This document shows positions 1-8,838 of a DNA stretch of 64,000 nt, one piece after another. The notes under the pieces were generated by a model. That model saw nothing but the letters and a program-made list of their open reading frames with translations. It searched no databases and was not told the origin of the DNA. Every line of letters begins with the position of its first letter. The stretch's first letter is position 1. A program made the position numbers and the translations under genes. The DNA is taken from NCBI RefSeq assembly GCF_900129295.1, contig NZ_FQUU01000005.1, positions 62,001-126,000 on the forward strand, read 5' to 3'. The DNA comes from Flavisolibacter ginsengisoli DSM 18119 (GTDB lineage Bacteria; Bacteroidota; Bacteroidia; Chitinophagales; Chitinophagaceae).

Positions 1-30
1 AAAAGAAAGGCCGTCTGTTAAGACGGCCTT
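1..30 (-). terminator. Rho-independent terminator
   Basis: An 8-bp perfect stem (GGCCGTCT / AGACGGCC) closes a 4-nt loop. Read on the minus strand it is followed by TTTCTTTT. It lies just downstream of the minus-strand PepSY-like gene and should end its transcript. Confidence 0.85.
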
Positions 31-57
31 CTTCAACTGAACAGGGTGTACCTGTTT

Positions 58-492
58 TTATTTTTTGATCTTTTTATCTATTGTCCAGGTATTGACATTT
101 GATTTAATGATCATTTTGTTGTCTGCATTTTCCAGGGTGGCATAATAGGAAGTGCCATCCTCTGTAGAGAACTCTATCAGGCTGGCGATCCAGTAGCCAT
201 TGTAATTCTCTTTCAGGTTATTCTGCAATAATACCGGCAACTGCGTAGAAAGAATATTCTTTGACAAGCCTAATAAAGTACCGGTAGCATCATAATAAGC
301 AGTAACATGCTGGTTGGTAAATGTGAACTCAGCCTTGTAAATGTCTTTACTAACGGTCCAGGCTACTTCTTTTGCTGTGCTGAAAGATTTCTCGAAAGAA
401 TGTAAAACTGGTTTAGTTACTGGTGAATCGGCAGCAAATGTATTCACACCGAAAAGGGTGAATAAAACGATGGAGAAGAAAATCTTTGTCAT
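58..492 (-). CDS. Secreted PepSY-like (DUF2874-type) protein
   Basis: The 144-residue product begins with a short basic end and a hydrophobic stretch ending near FAADSP, a likely signal peptidase I site around residue 20, so it should be periplasmic. The rest alternates short beta-strands with the motif pattern W-T-V-x-K-D-x-Y-K-A-E-F typical of the small PepSY-like proteins (Pfam PepSY_like, once called putative beta-lactamase-inhibitor-like) that are common in Bacteroidota. Their function is unknown. The ATG gives a normal signal peptide, so the start is secure. It is transcribed alone: a terminator follows, and 229 bases separate it from the cytochrome gene upstream. The family assignment is from pattern recognition; a search against Pfam PF11396 would settle it. 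Confidence 0.75.
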   Translation of the reverse strand: MTKIFFSIVLFTLFGVNTFAADSPVTKPVLHSFEKSFSTAKEVAWTVSKDIYKAEFTFTNQHVTAYYDATGTLLGLSKNILSTQLPVLLQNNLKENYNGYWIASLIEFSTEDGTSYYATLENADNKMIIKSNVNTWTIDKKIKK

Positions 493-670
493 AAAATGTA
501 TTTTAAAGTGTTTTGAATTTTAATTCCACCACAAACCTACATTGGATAAAATCCTTCATCAAGAGCAATGGTACCGAACTGCCATTTTAGGTTGCTAAAT
601 GGCGTTAAACCCTTACTGAATTGTAATAAGCCATAGTGGGTTTTTATGTATTTAATGCCAGGTATGTAAA

Positions 671-697
671 TAAGAAAGCCACCCGTGGGTGGCTTGT
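671..697 (-). terminator. Rho-independent terminator
   Basis: A 9-bp perfect stem (AAGCCACCC / GGGTGGCTT) with a 2-nt loop lies 27 bases past the cytochrome c stop codon. On the minus strand it runs into TTTCTTATTTA. Confidence 0.8.
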
Positions 698-721
698 GCT
701 CGTGTTTTGGTTGTTGTTTGG

Positions 722-1675
722 TTAAGAGTCCTTTTTGGGTATTTCAGTCTTTGCGGGTTTAACTGTTTTCAGGTATTTATATATGGCGATCAATTCAGTA
801 TCTGTCATTCTTCCAAAGGCTTCCCAGGGCATGTGGCTGTAAGGGATCAACTTGCCCAGCCTAAATCTTTTGATAAAACTTTCCTGGCTCCAGTTAGTAA
901 TACGTCCAGTAGGGTCAGGCGTCAGGTTGGGCGAGATGAGTGTCGGGTGCCCTTTCTCTTCGAAGACCGTTCCACCTGCTAATGGTGCTCCAACGAAATT
1001 GCCGATGCCATCTCTTTTGGTGTGACATTCATTACAATTGGCAACTGCCATCACCATATGTTTACCGTAGGCAACGGTAGTATCGGCCCTGACAGCTATT
1101 GGCGGTTTAGTGGATGGGCCTACGGGCTTGATCATAAAAGCTTTGATGAGATTGCCGACAAGATTATAATTATGATCCGGTACTTTATTCTTTACAGGCT
1201 TTACAGAGCGGAGGTAGGATATAATAGCTGTAAGGTCTTCATCACTTAGATCCTGGAAGGGCATGAAGGGAAGAACAGCTTCCCCGTTTTTCTTGACCCC
1301 GTATCGCAACACCCGTGCAATTTCACCATCGGTCATATTGCCTATGCCCGTTTCTTTATCAGGGGTAAGGTTGCGGGTATAGAATTTACCAAATGGCAGG
1401 TCAAATGCAAAGCCACCAACCGGCAGCACTTCTTGTCCATGGTTCAATAAAGAATCTTTATTGGGAAGGGGACTGTGACAATCAATGCAATGGGCTGGTC
1501 CTACTACAAGGTGTTTCCCCCTGGCAATAATGGCCGTATCAGTTGATGCTTTAATGTTGGGATAGGGAGCATCATATTTTAAATGCTGTCGAAAGATGGT
1601 GGTTAAAGTGACACCTGCTATTATGATCAATACCACAATAAGCGTCCATTTCAAGATCTTGCGTATCATAAACAA
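722..1675 (-). CDS. Membrane-anchored diheme cytochrome c
   Basis: The 317-residue protein has one N-terminal membrane segment (about residues 9-27) and two cytochrome c domains. Heme motifs are C63-I-D-C66-H67 and C214-N-E-C217-H218. Each domain has a later methionine in a suitable ligand position (LPFMPFQDL and YSHMPWEAFG). The protein should sit in the periplasm, tethered to the inner membrane, and carry electrons; it resembles the cytochrome subunits of alcohol/aldehyde dehydrogenases and similar c-type carriers in Bacteroidota. No dehydrogenase or oxidase gene lies next to it, so its partner is unknown. A TAnnTTTG-like element (TAGTTTCG, minus strand, 1689-1696) lies just upstream of the ATG. 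A terminator follows. Confidence 0.85.
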   Translation of the reverse strand: MFMIRKILKWTLIVVLIIIAGVTLTTIFRQHLKYDAPYPNIKASTDTAIIARGKHLVVGPAHCIDCHSPLPNKDSLLNHGQEVLPVGGFAFDLPFGKFYTRNLTPDKETGIGNMTDGEIARVLRYGVKKNGEAVLPFMPFQDLSDEDLTAIISYLRSVKPVKNKVPDHNYNLVGNLIKAFMIKPVGPSTKPPIAVRADTTVAYGKHMVMAVANCNECHTKRDGIGNFVGAPLAGGTVFEEKGHPTLISPNLTPDPTGRITNWSQESFIKRFRLGKLIPYSHMPWEAFGRMTDTELIAIYKYLKTVKPAKTEIPKKDS

Positions 1676-1834
1676 TGGTTAAGAATGCCGAAACTATAAC
1701 CATGACCATATGGATACAATACGCCTTTGTATGAACTGGTGAAAATTAAGAATGGAATGTTTTATACTCGCTCTATGGCATCCATTATTTGATCCACGAG
1801 GTTTATGGGTTGAGCTTTTTTTATCCAGTACAAG

Positions 1835-3172
1835 TTATTTGTTTGCATAAGCATTGCTTTCGCCTGTAGCGCTGATCACATTGTATGTAATATGATCTGC
1901 CAGCCTATGATCAGGGGCTGAAACTGTTTGTGATTTCTGTGGAGCAATATTAGAAAAGGACAAGGTCTTCTTTTGTAAAAGGTCATTTTGTTCAGAAAAA
2001 TAAGACACTTCCACTGTTGCATTTTTTAACTGGGCTGCACTCTTATTATATAAGGTCAGTTTAAGGCCCTGCACACCCATCATCCAGTCAGCAGGTGATT
2101 GATTGGATCTAACCTGCACCTGGTCGGAAAGATCAACGCTTGTGGTACCCTGCTCTTCATCCCTTCTGGATGCAGACCGTCCATTGCTGGTGGTACTGGC
2201 AGCACGGGCATCATCAGCTTCCTGCTCTTTTTTATTCTTCTTGAATAGCACATTCAACAGTCCGCGTATAGTTCTTTTTTCTTTGGGCTGCTGCGGTGCA
2301 GCAGCAACTTCTGTATTTTCCTTTGAAGGAGCTATAACAGCTGTATTTTGATTGGCTTGCGTATCATTCACCTTGTCTGGAGATGGTGAAGGGGTATGAA
2401 GGTTGGTAGTTGAAGGAATTATGGTAGCCTGTTCTTTTTTAGCCCTTATTTTATTTGCTGTAACGGGCTGCTTCTTTACAGGAGTTTGTGTATTTGATAC
2501 GGTTGTAACTATTGAATTATCTACAGGCTGCGTTACTGAATTCTCTTTAGGCTCTTCAACTCGTGTGGCAGTGGAAACTACCGGTGGTTGTTCTGGTCTT
2601 GCTGACGAACTTTTTAGCATCCACCATGCGCCGGATGTTGCAATAACCAGGGTTATACCTAAAGCCACAGGTGATATGCCGGCCAATATCTTCTTCTTTC
2701 TTTTTTTCTGGAAGACCCATGAAGTGTAATCCTCTTCTACATCTTCCAACTTCCTTGAATAGTTGGTGCGGATGCCAGGGTTATCCCTATCGGGTTGAGG
2801 ACTATAGGATTGAACTCTTTTGCGGAGTTCTTCAGCTTTTTGTTCAATTGGATCCTGGCTAACCGGTGGAGATTGAAAAGGTACACCGCCTCCAGGCATG
2901 CTGACATAGACCTTGTTATGGGATGGCTGTGTAGGGTTTGGTACTCTTTCTGTTTCTGAAACTGCGTTAGCCTGTGACTGTGGTTTAGGTGCGCTTGCAG
3001 TATCTTTTACATAAGGTTGTAGGGTGTCAATTTCTGTGGGATATGACCAGCCATAACTTTTACCCTCCACCCAAACCAGGTCCCTGGGTTTTAATTGAAG
3101 TTGCAATAATTCTTCAAGGCTGTGGGGCCCGGTTTGCTGGTTGTTTCGAAGAAGCAAATAAACTTTTTCCAT
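1835..3172 (-). CDS. GYF_2 (DUF4339) domain membrane protein
   Basis: The first 55 residues match the GYF_2/DUF4339 pattern: a strand, then G-P-H-S-L-E-E-L and later W-V-E-G-x-S-x-G-W, a fold thought to bind proline-rich peptides. A proline/glutamine-rich linker follows (60-140), then a strongly basic KKRKKK patch and one membrane helix (about 162-185). After that comes a long low-complexity Thr/Pro/Lys/Gln stalk (190-330), and finally a compact beta-rich domain (about 350-445) with alternating polar and hydrophobic residues. The GYF part would face the cytoplasm and the C-terminal domain the periplasm. No enzymatic motif is visible. It stands alone between the cytochrome and the lipoprotein genes. 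The family name is confident for the N-terminus only; the function is unknown. Confidence 0.7.
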   Translation of the reverse strand: MEKVYLLLRNNQQTGPHSLEELLQLQLKPRDLVWVEGKSYGWSYPTEIDTLQPYVKDTASAPKPQSQANAVSETERVPNPTQPSHNKVYVSMPGGGVPFQSPPVSQDPIEQKAEELRKRVQSYSPQPDRDNPGIRTNYSRKLEDVEEDYTSWVFQKKRKKKILAGISPVALGITLVIATSGAWWMLKSSSARPEQPPVVSTATRVEEPKENSVTQPVDNSIVTTVSNTQTPVKKQPVTANKIRAKKEQATIIPSTTNLHTPSPSPDKVNDTQANQNTAVIAPSKENTEVAAAPQQPKEKRTIRGLLNVLFKKNKKEQEADDARAASTTSNGRSASRRDEEQGTTSVDLSDQVQVRSNQSPADWMMGVQGLKLTLYNKSAAQLKNATVEVSYFSEQNDLLQKKTLSFSNIAPQKSQTVSAPDHRLADHITYNVISATGESNAYANK

Positions 3173-3287
3173 AAACCTGGTTATTTAGGTACTTAAAGAA
3201 TACATGGAAGGTAACGATGAGAAAAATAAACTATTGCACTTCGGGTTTTAAAGAAAAGCTAATCCTAAAAGGTATGTTCCAGGCCTT

Positions 3288-4118
3288 CTATTTGTAGACA
3301 ACACCGCACCCTGAGTAGGTTTGGTTGTTGAACTTTACTAATATTTTATTTTGGTAGGTAAAGTCACTCATGCCATCACTGCAGAAATAGGGAAGCACCA
3401 TCAATTTTATCTGGCTGGAATCATTTTGTGCCAGGTATACAATGGTGTCTTTGGCTGTGAGGGTTTCTTTACGCTTCATTTTTAGGGCCTGTTCCCAGTC
3501 AGCCAGGCGGAAGCTAATGGTATCTTCATTATTCAGTTCTATGCTCCAGAATGGTTCATTGCCTACGCCATACAATGTGTAACCCTGTGCTTTTTTCTGC
3601 TGCCATATATCCTTTTCCAGTACATCCTGGAGTTTTACCATGGAGTAACTCTTTTTATATAGGGGATCATAATATTGTAGCGTGTCATTCTTCCATTTAT
3701 AACGCCCTCTTGCTACCTGGTCCTGGTATAGCCAGATAAAACCATTGGAAGGAAGGAAGGTTCCCTGGATAACCACCATGCTATCCTTCTTATGCCCGGG
3801 GTATCTTTCCTGTAATTGATAAGTCTTGTTATTATAAAACTTTACAGTTTGTTCCACCTTTACAGAGTCTTCAATAGGAAATATTACCCTGTACAGACCA
3901 ACGGGGCTTTTTATTTGTTCGGTCTTTGGCTTAATGATAGGCTCCTCAACCTCGGGTAAGGCAGGTTTTGCCGCATAGGAATTGGAAGATACCGACCCCT
4001 GCAGGGTATCAGTAAGGGCAGGATTACTTTTAGCATGCTCATTGACAGCCTTTTCCTTTGCTGGATCAGCGCAGGAAAACAAGTAAAGCAATAAAACAAA
4101 GGAAGCTATTTTGAGCAT
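3288..4118 (-). CDS. NlpE/COG3650-like outer-membrane lipoprotein
   Basis: The chosen ATG gives MLKIASF, a hydrophobic stretch and the lipobox L-F-S-C16, so the mature protein is lipidated. A GTG two codons upstream is an alternative start. Residues about 70-175 resemble the NlpE N-terminal domain (S-P-V-G-L-Y, strand-rich, F-Y-x-N-x-T-Y). Residues about 185-276 resemble the COG3650 domain, with G-N-E-P-F-W, then C-S-D-G-M-S-D, and a terminal Y-S-G-C-G. The two parts are found together in other Bacteroidota lipoproteins. NlpE in enterobacteria senses envelope or copper stress, but the metal motif of that protein is not visible here, so the role is open. Two cysteines in the C-terminal half could form a disulfide. 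A terminator lies upstream, ending the neighbouring DUF4920 transcript. Confidence 0.7.
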   Translation of the reverse strand: MLKIASFVLLLYLFSCADPAKEKAVNEHAKSNPALTDTLQGSVSSNSYAAKPALPEVEEPIIKPKTEQIKSPVGLYRVIFPIEDSVKVEQTVKFYNNKTYQLQERYPGHKKDSMVVIQGTFLPSNGFIWLYQDQVARGRYKWKNDTLQYYDPLYKKSYSMVKLQDVLEKDIWQQKKAQGYTLYGVGNEPFWSIELNNEDTISFRLADWEQALKMKRKETLTAKDTIVYLAQNDSSQIKLMVLPYFCSDGMSDFTYQNKILVKFNNQTYSGCGVVYK

Positions 4119-4154
4119 GGGCACACTTTGTTATAGGGGTAAAAAAGTTATGCC

Positions 4155-4184
4155 ATAAAAAACCCCGCTTTGCAGGCGGGGCTT
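4155..4184 (-). terminator. Rho-independent terminator
   Basis: A GC-rich stem (CCCCGC / GCGGGG) with a 7-nt loop runs into TTTTTTATGG on the minus strand. It ends the DUF4920 transcript. Confidence 0.85.
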
Positions 4185-4204
4185 CAATTTTATTGAGGAA
4201 TTAA

Positions 4205-4678
4205 TTAATCTAAAACCTTAACGCCCCTGGCCGCAAACTGTACATCTTTTTCTGAACCTTTAATGCTCGCGATCTCTTTTTTAGACTTCCCGGCATCTTC
4301 TGCATAATGCCTGCGCATTTCTTCTGATACTTCTTTCACCGTAGCAGCACCTTCAATTAGTACAGTTTTGCCAACAATGTTCTCAGGCATCAGGAAGGCA
4401 TGGTCTTTAGCTCTTACCATCATTGCGGTACCATCATTTTTCTGCACCTTGATCCAGCACCCTTCCGCTTTGCATACTTCCACCACTTTTGCCTTAATAA
4501 GGCCTTCATACTGGTTATCTACCAATTTGGCTTTGATTTCATCGGGAGCAATGGCTGCAGTTTCGTTCTTAGAAACCTGGCCATAAACCACACCTTTTGC
4601 TGCCGGTATTTTTTCTTTTTGCTGTGCATTCAGTGCAAGGCCCATAAGCAATATAGCAGGAAGTAGCAGTTTTTTCAT
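4205..4678 (-). CDS. DUF4920 family exported protein
   Basis: The 157-residue product starts with a signal peptide (MKKLLLPAILLMGLALNAQ, cleavage probably after AQQ). The body carries the DUF4920 signature: V-V-Y-G-Q near the front, then C-K-A-E-G-C-W-I-K-V, and a long charged helix towards the end. This is an OB-like fold of unknown function seen widely in Bacteroidota. The frame stays open for 37 codons upstream, but a -7 promoter element lies inside that extension, so the ATG used here is the real start. The gene is divergent from recA and ends in its own terminator. Confidence 0.85.
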   Translation of the reverse strand: MKKLLLPAILLMGLALNAQQKEKIPAAKGVVYGQVSKNETAAIAPDEIKAKLVDNQYEGLIKAKVVEVCKAEGCWIKVQKNDGTAMMVRAKDHAFLMPENIVGKTVLIEGAATVKEVSEEMRRHYAEDAGKSKKEIASIKGSEKDVQFAARGVKVLD

Positions 4679-4694
4679 GGCTAATCTGTTTAGG

Positions 4695-4702
4695 CAAATA
4701 TA
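4695..4702 (-). promoter_or_regulatory. Bacteroidota -7 element for the DUF4920 gene
   Basis: The minus strand reads TATATTTG, an exact TAnnTTTG match, 17 bases before the ATG. It rules out longer start choices because they would lie upstream of the transcription start. Confidence 0.6.
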
Positions 4703-4966
4703 CTCTTTAAGGGATTGAAATTTTAAGGGGAATATAGGTATATAGCAAGGGAATAAACAGAGGGAGGAATAGGATAGAATTGCCTGCAAAAACAGGTGGG
4801 ATCGTACGCTAGTCTTTAACCTATCATTAATGAATTTTGGTTAATAATAATTAGGTATATTTTGCTAAAAACATTAGCTTCGCCTGCAAATAATATTTTA
4901 AGAACAGATGCATAGATATGTTCTACATTAGAGCCATCTTTCTTATAACTCTTTCAACTAAAAAAT

Positions 4967-5968
4967 ATGTCAAACGCTGAAAAATTAAAAGCACTCAAGC
5001 TTACCATGGATAAGATCGATAAGGATTTTGGTAAGGGAAGTGTAATGATGATGAACGAAAAGGGCGAAAAGGAAATAGATGTCGTTTCCACCGGATCCAT
5101 TGGTCTTGACGCTGCGCTGGGCGTTGGCGGATTACCAAGGGGAAGAGTGATTGAGATCTATGGGCCAGAAAGCTCCGGTAAAACAACTGTGGCAACCCAT
5201 GTCATTGCAGAAGCACAGAAGAAAGGTGGTATGTGTGCCATTATTGATGCTGAACATGCCTTTGATAGTGCCTATGCACAAAAGCTGGGTGTAGATATAG
5301 ATAACCTGTTGATCTCTCAGCCCGACTATGGTGAGCAGGCTTTGGAAATCGCAGATCGCCTGATCCTTTCAGGTGCCCTGGATGTGGTGGTGATTGACTC
5401 AGTAGCCGCCCTGGTACCAAAAGGTGAACTGGAAGGTGAAATGGGAGATTCAAAAATGGGTCTGCAAGCCCGTTTGATGTCACAAGCTTTACGTAAACTG
5501 ACAGCCACTATTTCCAAGACCAATACCATTTGCATCTTCATCAACCAGTTGCGTGAAAAGATCGGGGTAATGTTTGGTAATCCTGAAACAACAACTGGTG
5601 GTAATGCCCTGAAATTCTATGCCTCTGTACGTCTTGATATTCGTCGTATGGCACAGATCAAGGATGGTGATGAAGCAGTAGGTAACCGTGTGAAGGTGAA
5701 AGTGGTAAAGAACAAAGTAGCCGCACCTTTCCGTACTGCCGAATTTGACCTGGTATTCGGAGAAGGAATCTCCAAGATCGGAGAGATCCTTGATATGGGT
5801 GTAGAAATGGGAATTGTTCAGAAAAGCGGCAGCTGGTTTAGCTATAACAGCGATAAATTGGGACAAGGACGTGAAGGGGTTAAATCATTGCTTAAAGACA
5901 ATCCAACTCTTGCAGATGAAATTGAAGGCAAGATCAGGGAGAAATTAAGAGATCTGCAATTAGCCTGA
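4967..5968 (+). CDS. recA: Recombinase RecA
   Basis: This is full-length RecA (333 residues). It shows the Walker A loop G-P-E-S-S-G-K-T (66-73), the Walker B stretch [11 protein letters not shown], the L1/L2 DNA-binding loop region including I-N-Q-L-R and [12 protein letters not shown], and the C-terminal domain. It forms ATP-dependent filaments on single-stranded DNA, drives strand exchange and triggers LexA cleavage where LexA exists. The start is the only ATG that gives the usual N-terminal helix. The 288-base spacer to the divergent DUF4920 gene holds a possible TAGCTTCG -7 element (4875-4882) but no clear LexA box that I can recognise. It is transcribed alone and ends at a strong hairpin. 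Confidence 0.98.
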   Translation: MSNAEKLKALKLTMDKIDKDFGKGSVMMMNEKGEKEIDVVSTGSIGLDAALGVGGLPRGRVIEIYGPESSGKTTVATHVIAEAQKKGGMCAIIDAEHAFDSAYAQKLGVDIDNLLISQPDYGEQALEIADRLILSGALDVVVIDSVAALVPKGELEGEMGDSKMGLQARLMSQALRKLTATISKTNTICIFINQLREKIGVMFGNPETTTGGNALKFYASVRLDIRRMAQIKDGDEAVGNRVKVKVVKNKVAAPFRTAEFDLVFGEGISKIGEILDMGVEMGIVQKSGSWFSYNSDKLGQGREGVKSLLKDNPTLADEIEGKIREKLRDLQLA

Positions 5969-5982
5969 TTAAGTAAAAAAAC

Positions 5983-6017
5983 AAAAATCCTCCTGGTGAA
6001 ATCAGGAGGATTTTTAT
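5983..6017 (+). terminator. Rho-independent terminator of recA
   Basis: A 13-bp stem (AAAAATCCTCCTG and its complement) with a 7-nt loop ends in a T-rich run. Symmetry of the A and T tracts makes it usable from both sides. Confidence 0.9.
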
Positions 6018-6271
6018 TTAAGAGCCTGTAAGTATCATATCAGGCCTAAATGGTGTTCAATAGGTTTAAACTTTCAAACGGTTGTTCAGATCTGGATTTA
6101 AAACACGAGGCTAATGGCTTTCATAATTATCTGCTTGGATCGGCTGCTTTTTATTGGCAAAGATGTTGCCATATATATAATTCATTGATATTCAGTTGTA
6201 TTACATAAATTATACTTCTTTTTTAACGCTTACTCTGCCTTATTTTAAATAGATATAAACGCCTGCTTAGC

Positions 6272-6279
6272 TAATTTTG
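6272..6279 (+). promoter_or_regulatory. -7 element of uvrB promoter; preceding spacer otherwise empty
   Basis: TAATTTTG fits TAnnTTTG and ends 6 bases before the uvrB ATG, so the transcript would have almost no leader. The rest of the spacer from the recA terminator to this point is AT-rich and shows no further gene or structure. Confidence 0.6.
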
Positions 6280-6285
6280 TATTTT

Positions 6286-8316
6286 ATGGCATTTACCCTT
6301 CAATCATCTTATAAACCAGCCGGTGACCAGCCCTCAGCCATTCAGGAACTTACTGATGGCGTTTTAAGAGGTGAGAGTGCACAGGTACTTCTGGGTGTTA
6401 CCGGTTCAGGAAAAACCTTTACGGTAGCTAATGTGATTCAAAACGTTCAGCGGCCAACACTGGTATTGACCCACAATAAAACCCTGGTAGCACAGCTATA
6501 TGGAGAGTTCCGCCAGTTCTTTCCCGACAATGCGGTAGAGTATTTTGTTTCTTACTATGATTATTACCAGCCAGAGGCATATATGCCTACCACAGATACC
6601 TATATAGAAAAGGACCTTAACATCAATGAAGAGTTGGATAAGCTCAGGCTGCGGGCTACAACCAGCTTGCTTTCAGGTCGTAGAGACATCATTGTAGTGG
6701 CCAGTGTGAGCTGTATCTATGGTATGGGTAATCCAACAGATTATGAAAGCGGTATCATTCGCATTGCCAAAGGAGAGCAAATATCAAGGCAGGGCTTTTT
6801 ACATTCACTTGTCAATTCCTTATATAACAGGACATCCATTGAGTTTAACCGCGGAACTTTCCGGGTTAAGGGTGATACAGTAGATATCAACCTCCCCTAT
6901 GTGGACTTTGGTTACCGGGTGACTTTTTTTGGGGATGAGATCGAGGAGATAGAAAGCATTGATGTAAAAGATAATAAGCGCATTGGCAAACTGGATAATG
7001 CGGCTATATTCCCTGCTAACCTGTATGTAGCACCCAAGGATATGATCCAGAATGTGATGTACGAGATCCAGGACGAAATGCAAGCACAGGTGGATTATTT
7101 TAAAGGCACAGGTAAGTTTATAGAAGCCCAGCGATTAAAGGAAAGGGTAGAATATGACCTGGAAATGATTCGTGAGTTGGGATACTGTAATGGCATTGAG
7201 AATTACTCACGCTTCTTTGACAGGCGCAAACCCGGCACCCGGCCTTTCTGTCTTCTTGATTATTTTCCAAAAGATTTCTTGTGCGTGATTGATGAAAGCC
7301 ATCAAACTGTACCCCAGGTAAGCGGTATGTATGGCGGTGACCGTAGCCGGAAACTTACCCTTGTGGACTATGGTTTCAGACTTCCCTCAGCATTGGATAA
7401 CCGCCCTCTTAATTTCCATGAGTTTTCTGACCTGGTACACCAGGTGATCTATGTTAGTGCCACCCCTGGAGATTACGAATTGGAACAGACTGGTGGTGTA
7501 GTGGTGGAGCAGGTGGTAAGGCCAACAGGCTTATTGGAACCTCCCATTGAAGTACGCCCAAGTGTAAACCAGATAGATGACCTGCTTGATGAAATAGATA
7601 AGCGGGTAAAGAAAGGGGACCGCGTGCTGGTGACTACACTTACCAAGCGTATGGCTGAAGAAATGGACAAGTACCTGAAGCGTATTGACATCAAGTCTAA
7701 ATATATACACAGCGATATAGATGCCCTGGAAAGGGTGGAGATCCTGCGTGACCTGCGCCTGGGCAAGATCGATGTATTGGTGGGGGTTAACCTGCTAAGG
7801 GAAGGGCTGGATCTTCCCGAAGTGTCATTGGTGGCAATCCTGGATGCAGATAAGGAAGGCTTCCTGCGTAATGAAAGATCACTGACACAGACCGCAGGAC
7901 GTGCGGCAAGGAACGTGGATGGGCTGGTGATATTTTATGCAGACACCATGACGGAAAGCATGCAACGCACTATTGATGAAACCAACAGGCGCAGAGAAAA
8001 ACAGGTAGCCTACAACATACTTCACAATATAACGCCAACGACTGTTCGAAAATCTATTGAGCAGGTAATGGCGCAAACTTCTGTGCTTGATATCAAAGGC
8101 TATGACCCGGATTCTCCTTATGCGGTTGAAGAGATCATTACCAAAGCAGCTGAGGATGATGCTGAATACACGACCATTCCCCAGCTGGAAAAAGCCATTA
8201 CCCGCACTAAAAAGGAAATGGAGAAAGCCGCCAGGGATATGGACTTTATGGAAGCAGCCCGTTTAAGAGACGAAATGTTCGCCATGCAAAAAAAGCTGGA
8301 AGGCATGAAGGTCTAA
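6286..8316 (+). CDS. uvrB: UvrABC system protein B
   Basis: The 676-residue protein is a complete UvrB, the DNA-damage verifying helicase of nucleotide excision repair. It has Walker A G-V-T-G-S-G-K-T near the N-terminus, the beta-hairpin region Y-Y-D-Y-Y-Q-P-E-A-Y, the D-E-S-H box, helicase motifs V-S-A-T-P-G and L-R-E-G-L-D-L-P-E-V, the motif VI arginines Q-T-A-G-R-A-A-R-N, and a C-terminal UVR coiled coil (I-T-x-T-K-K-E-M-E-K-A-A). A TTG three codons upstream is in frame, but the ATG is the normal start and the -7 element overlaps that TTG. No uvrA or uvrC is next to it, as is common. Confidence 0.97.
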   Translation: MAFTLQSSYKPAGDQPSAIQELTDGVLRGESAQVLLGVTGSGKTFTVANVIQNVQRPTLVLTHNKTLVAQLYGEFRQFFPDNAVEYFVSYYDYYQPEAYMPTTDTYIEKDLNINEELDKLRLRATTSLLSGRRDIIVVASVSCIYGMGNPTDYESGIIRIAKGEQISRQGFLHSLVNSLYNRTSIEFNRGTFRVKGDTVDINLPYVDFGYRVTFFGDEIEEIESIDVKDNKRIGKLDNAAIFPANLYVAPKDMIQNVMYEIQDEMQAQVDYFKGTGKFIEAQRLKERVEYDLEMIRELGYCNGIENYSRFFDRRKPGTRPFCLLDYFPKDFLCVIDESHQTVPQVSGMYGGDRSRKLTLVDYGFRLPSALDNRPLNFHEFSDLVHQVIYVSATPGDYELEQTGGVVVEQVVRPTGLLEPPIEVRPSVNQIDDLLDEIDKRVKKGDRVLVTTLTKRMAEEMDKYLKRIDIKSKYIHSDIDALERVEILRDLRLGKIDVLVGVNLLREGLDLPEVSLVAILDADKEGFLRNERSLTQTAGRAARNVDGLVIFYADTMTESMQRTIDETNRRREKQVAYNILHNITPTTVRKSIEQVMAQTSVLDIKGYDPDSPYAVEEIITKAAEDDAEYTTIPQLEKAITRTKKEMEKAARDMDFMEAARLRDEMFAMQKKLEGMKV

Positions 8317-8504
8317 ATGTGGTATTGTATGCCAGTCTTTAATAGGCTCTAATAATTGTCTTATAGTAGGTAAACTAAGGGTTTTCGTAGTTCTACGATT
8401 ATGTGCTAAGTGGTTCCACTCTATTTTGCAAAAAACTGATAGCAAACATTTGCAGGAGTTAAAGTCGCTGTATAATTTGGCATTGTACTTTAAATCCAAA
8501 TCTA

Positions 8505-8735
8505 ATGAAGAAGCGTCTATCACGTGTCCTAAACTTTTTTGCATTTAACCTCCTGTTCTTTGCTCTTTACCTGAACTTTATTCACAAAGACAGCAACACT
8601 CCGGCCCCTATTTCTGCTAAATCCACTACTGCATCCGTGCAGGGCACCGTTTTAGTAAGCAACCCGGAACAATACATCAGTAAAGACATGAAGCCACAGG
8701 GTAGTGTTCAGTCTCAAAAGTTATCTTATAATTAA
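8505..8735 (+). CDS. Small single-pass membrane or secreted protein
   Basis: A 76-residue product with a basic N-terminus (MKKRLSR), a hydrophobic segment (about residues 9-25, N-F-F-A-F-N-L-L-F-F-A-L) and a polar Ser/Thr/Gln-rich tail. It could be a signal-anchor protein or, if cleaved, a small periplasmic peptide. I recognise no family. Its reality rests on a sensible N-terminus, an ATG preceded by an AT-rich upstream region and a strong terminator directly downstream. It lies between uvrB and polA on the same strand but is probably transcribed separately. Confidence 0.6.
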   Translation: MKKRLSRVLNFFAFNLLFFALYLNFIHKDSNTPAPISAKSTTASVQGTVLVSNPEQYISKDMKPQGSVQSQKLSYN

Positions 8736-8767
8736 TTTACTAACCCAGATACACAGACCTTAAACAT

Positions 8768-8796
8768 ACCCCGCTGACAAAGCGGGGTTTTGCATT
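8768..8796 (+). terminator. Rho-independent terminator
   Basis: An 8-bp perfect stem (ACCCCGCT / AGCGGGGT) with a 5-nt loop is followed by TTTGCATTTT. It ends the small membrane-protein gene. Confidence 0.85.
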
Positions 8797-8825
8797 TTCT
8801 AAACCTTTACAGTAAGGTATTTGAC

Positions 8826-8833
8826 TAACTTCG
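8826..8833 (+). promoter_or_regulatory. Probable -7 element of polA
   Basis: TAACTTCG, a common variant of TAnnTTTG, ends 5 bases before the ATG chosen for polA. A TTTAC stretch lies 20 bases upstream at the -33 position. It argues against the TTG start six codons upstream. Confidence 0.5.
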
Positions 8834-8838
8834 CCGGC

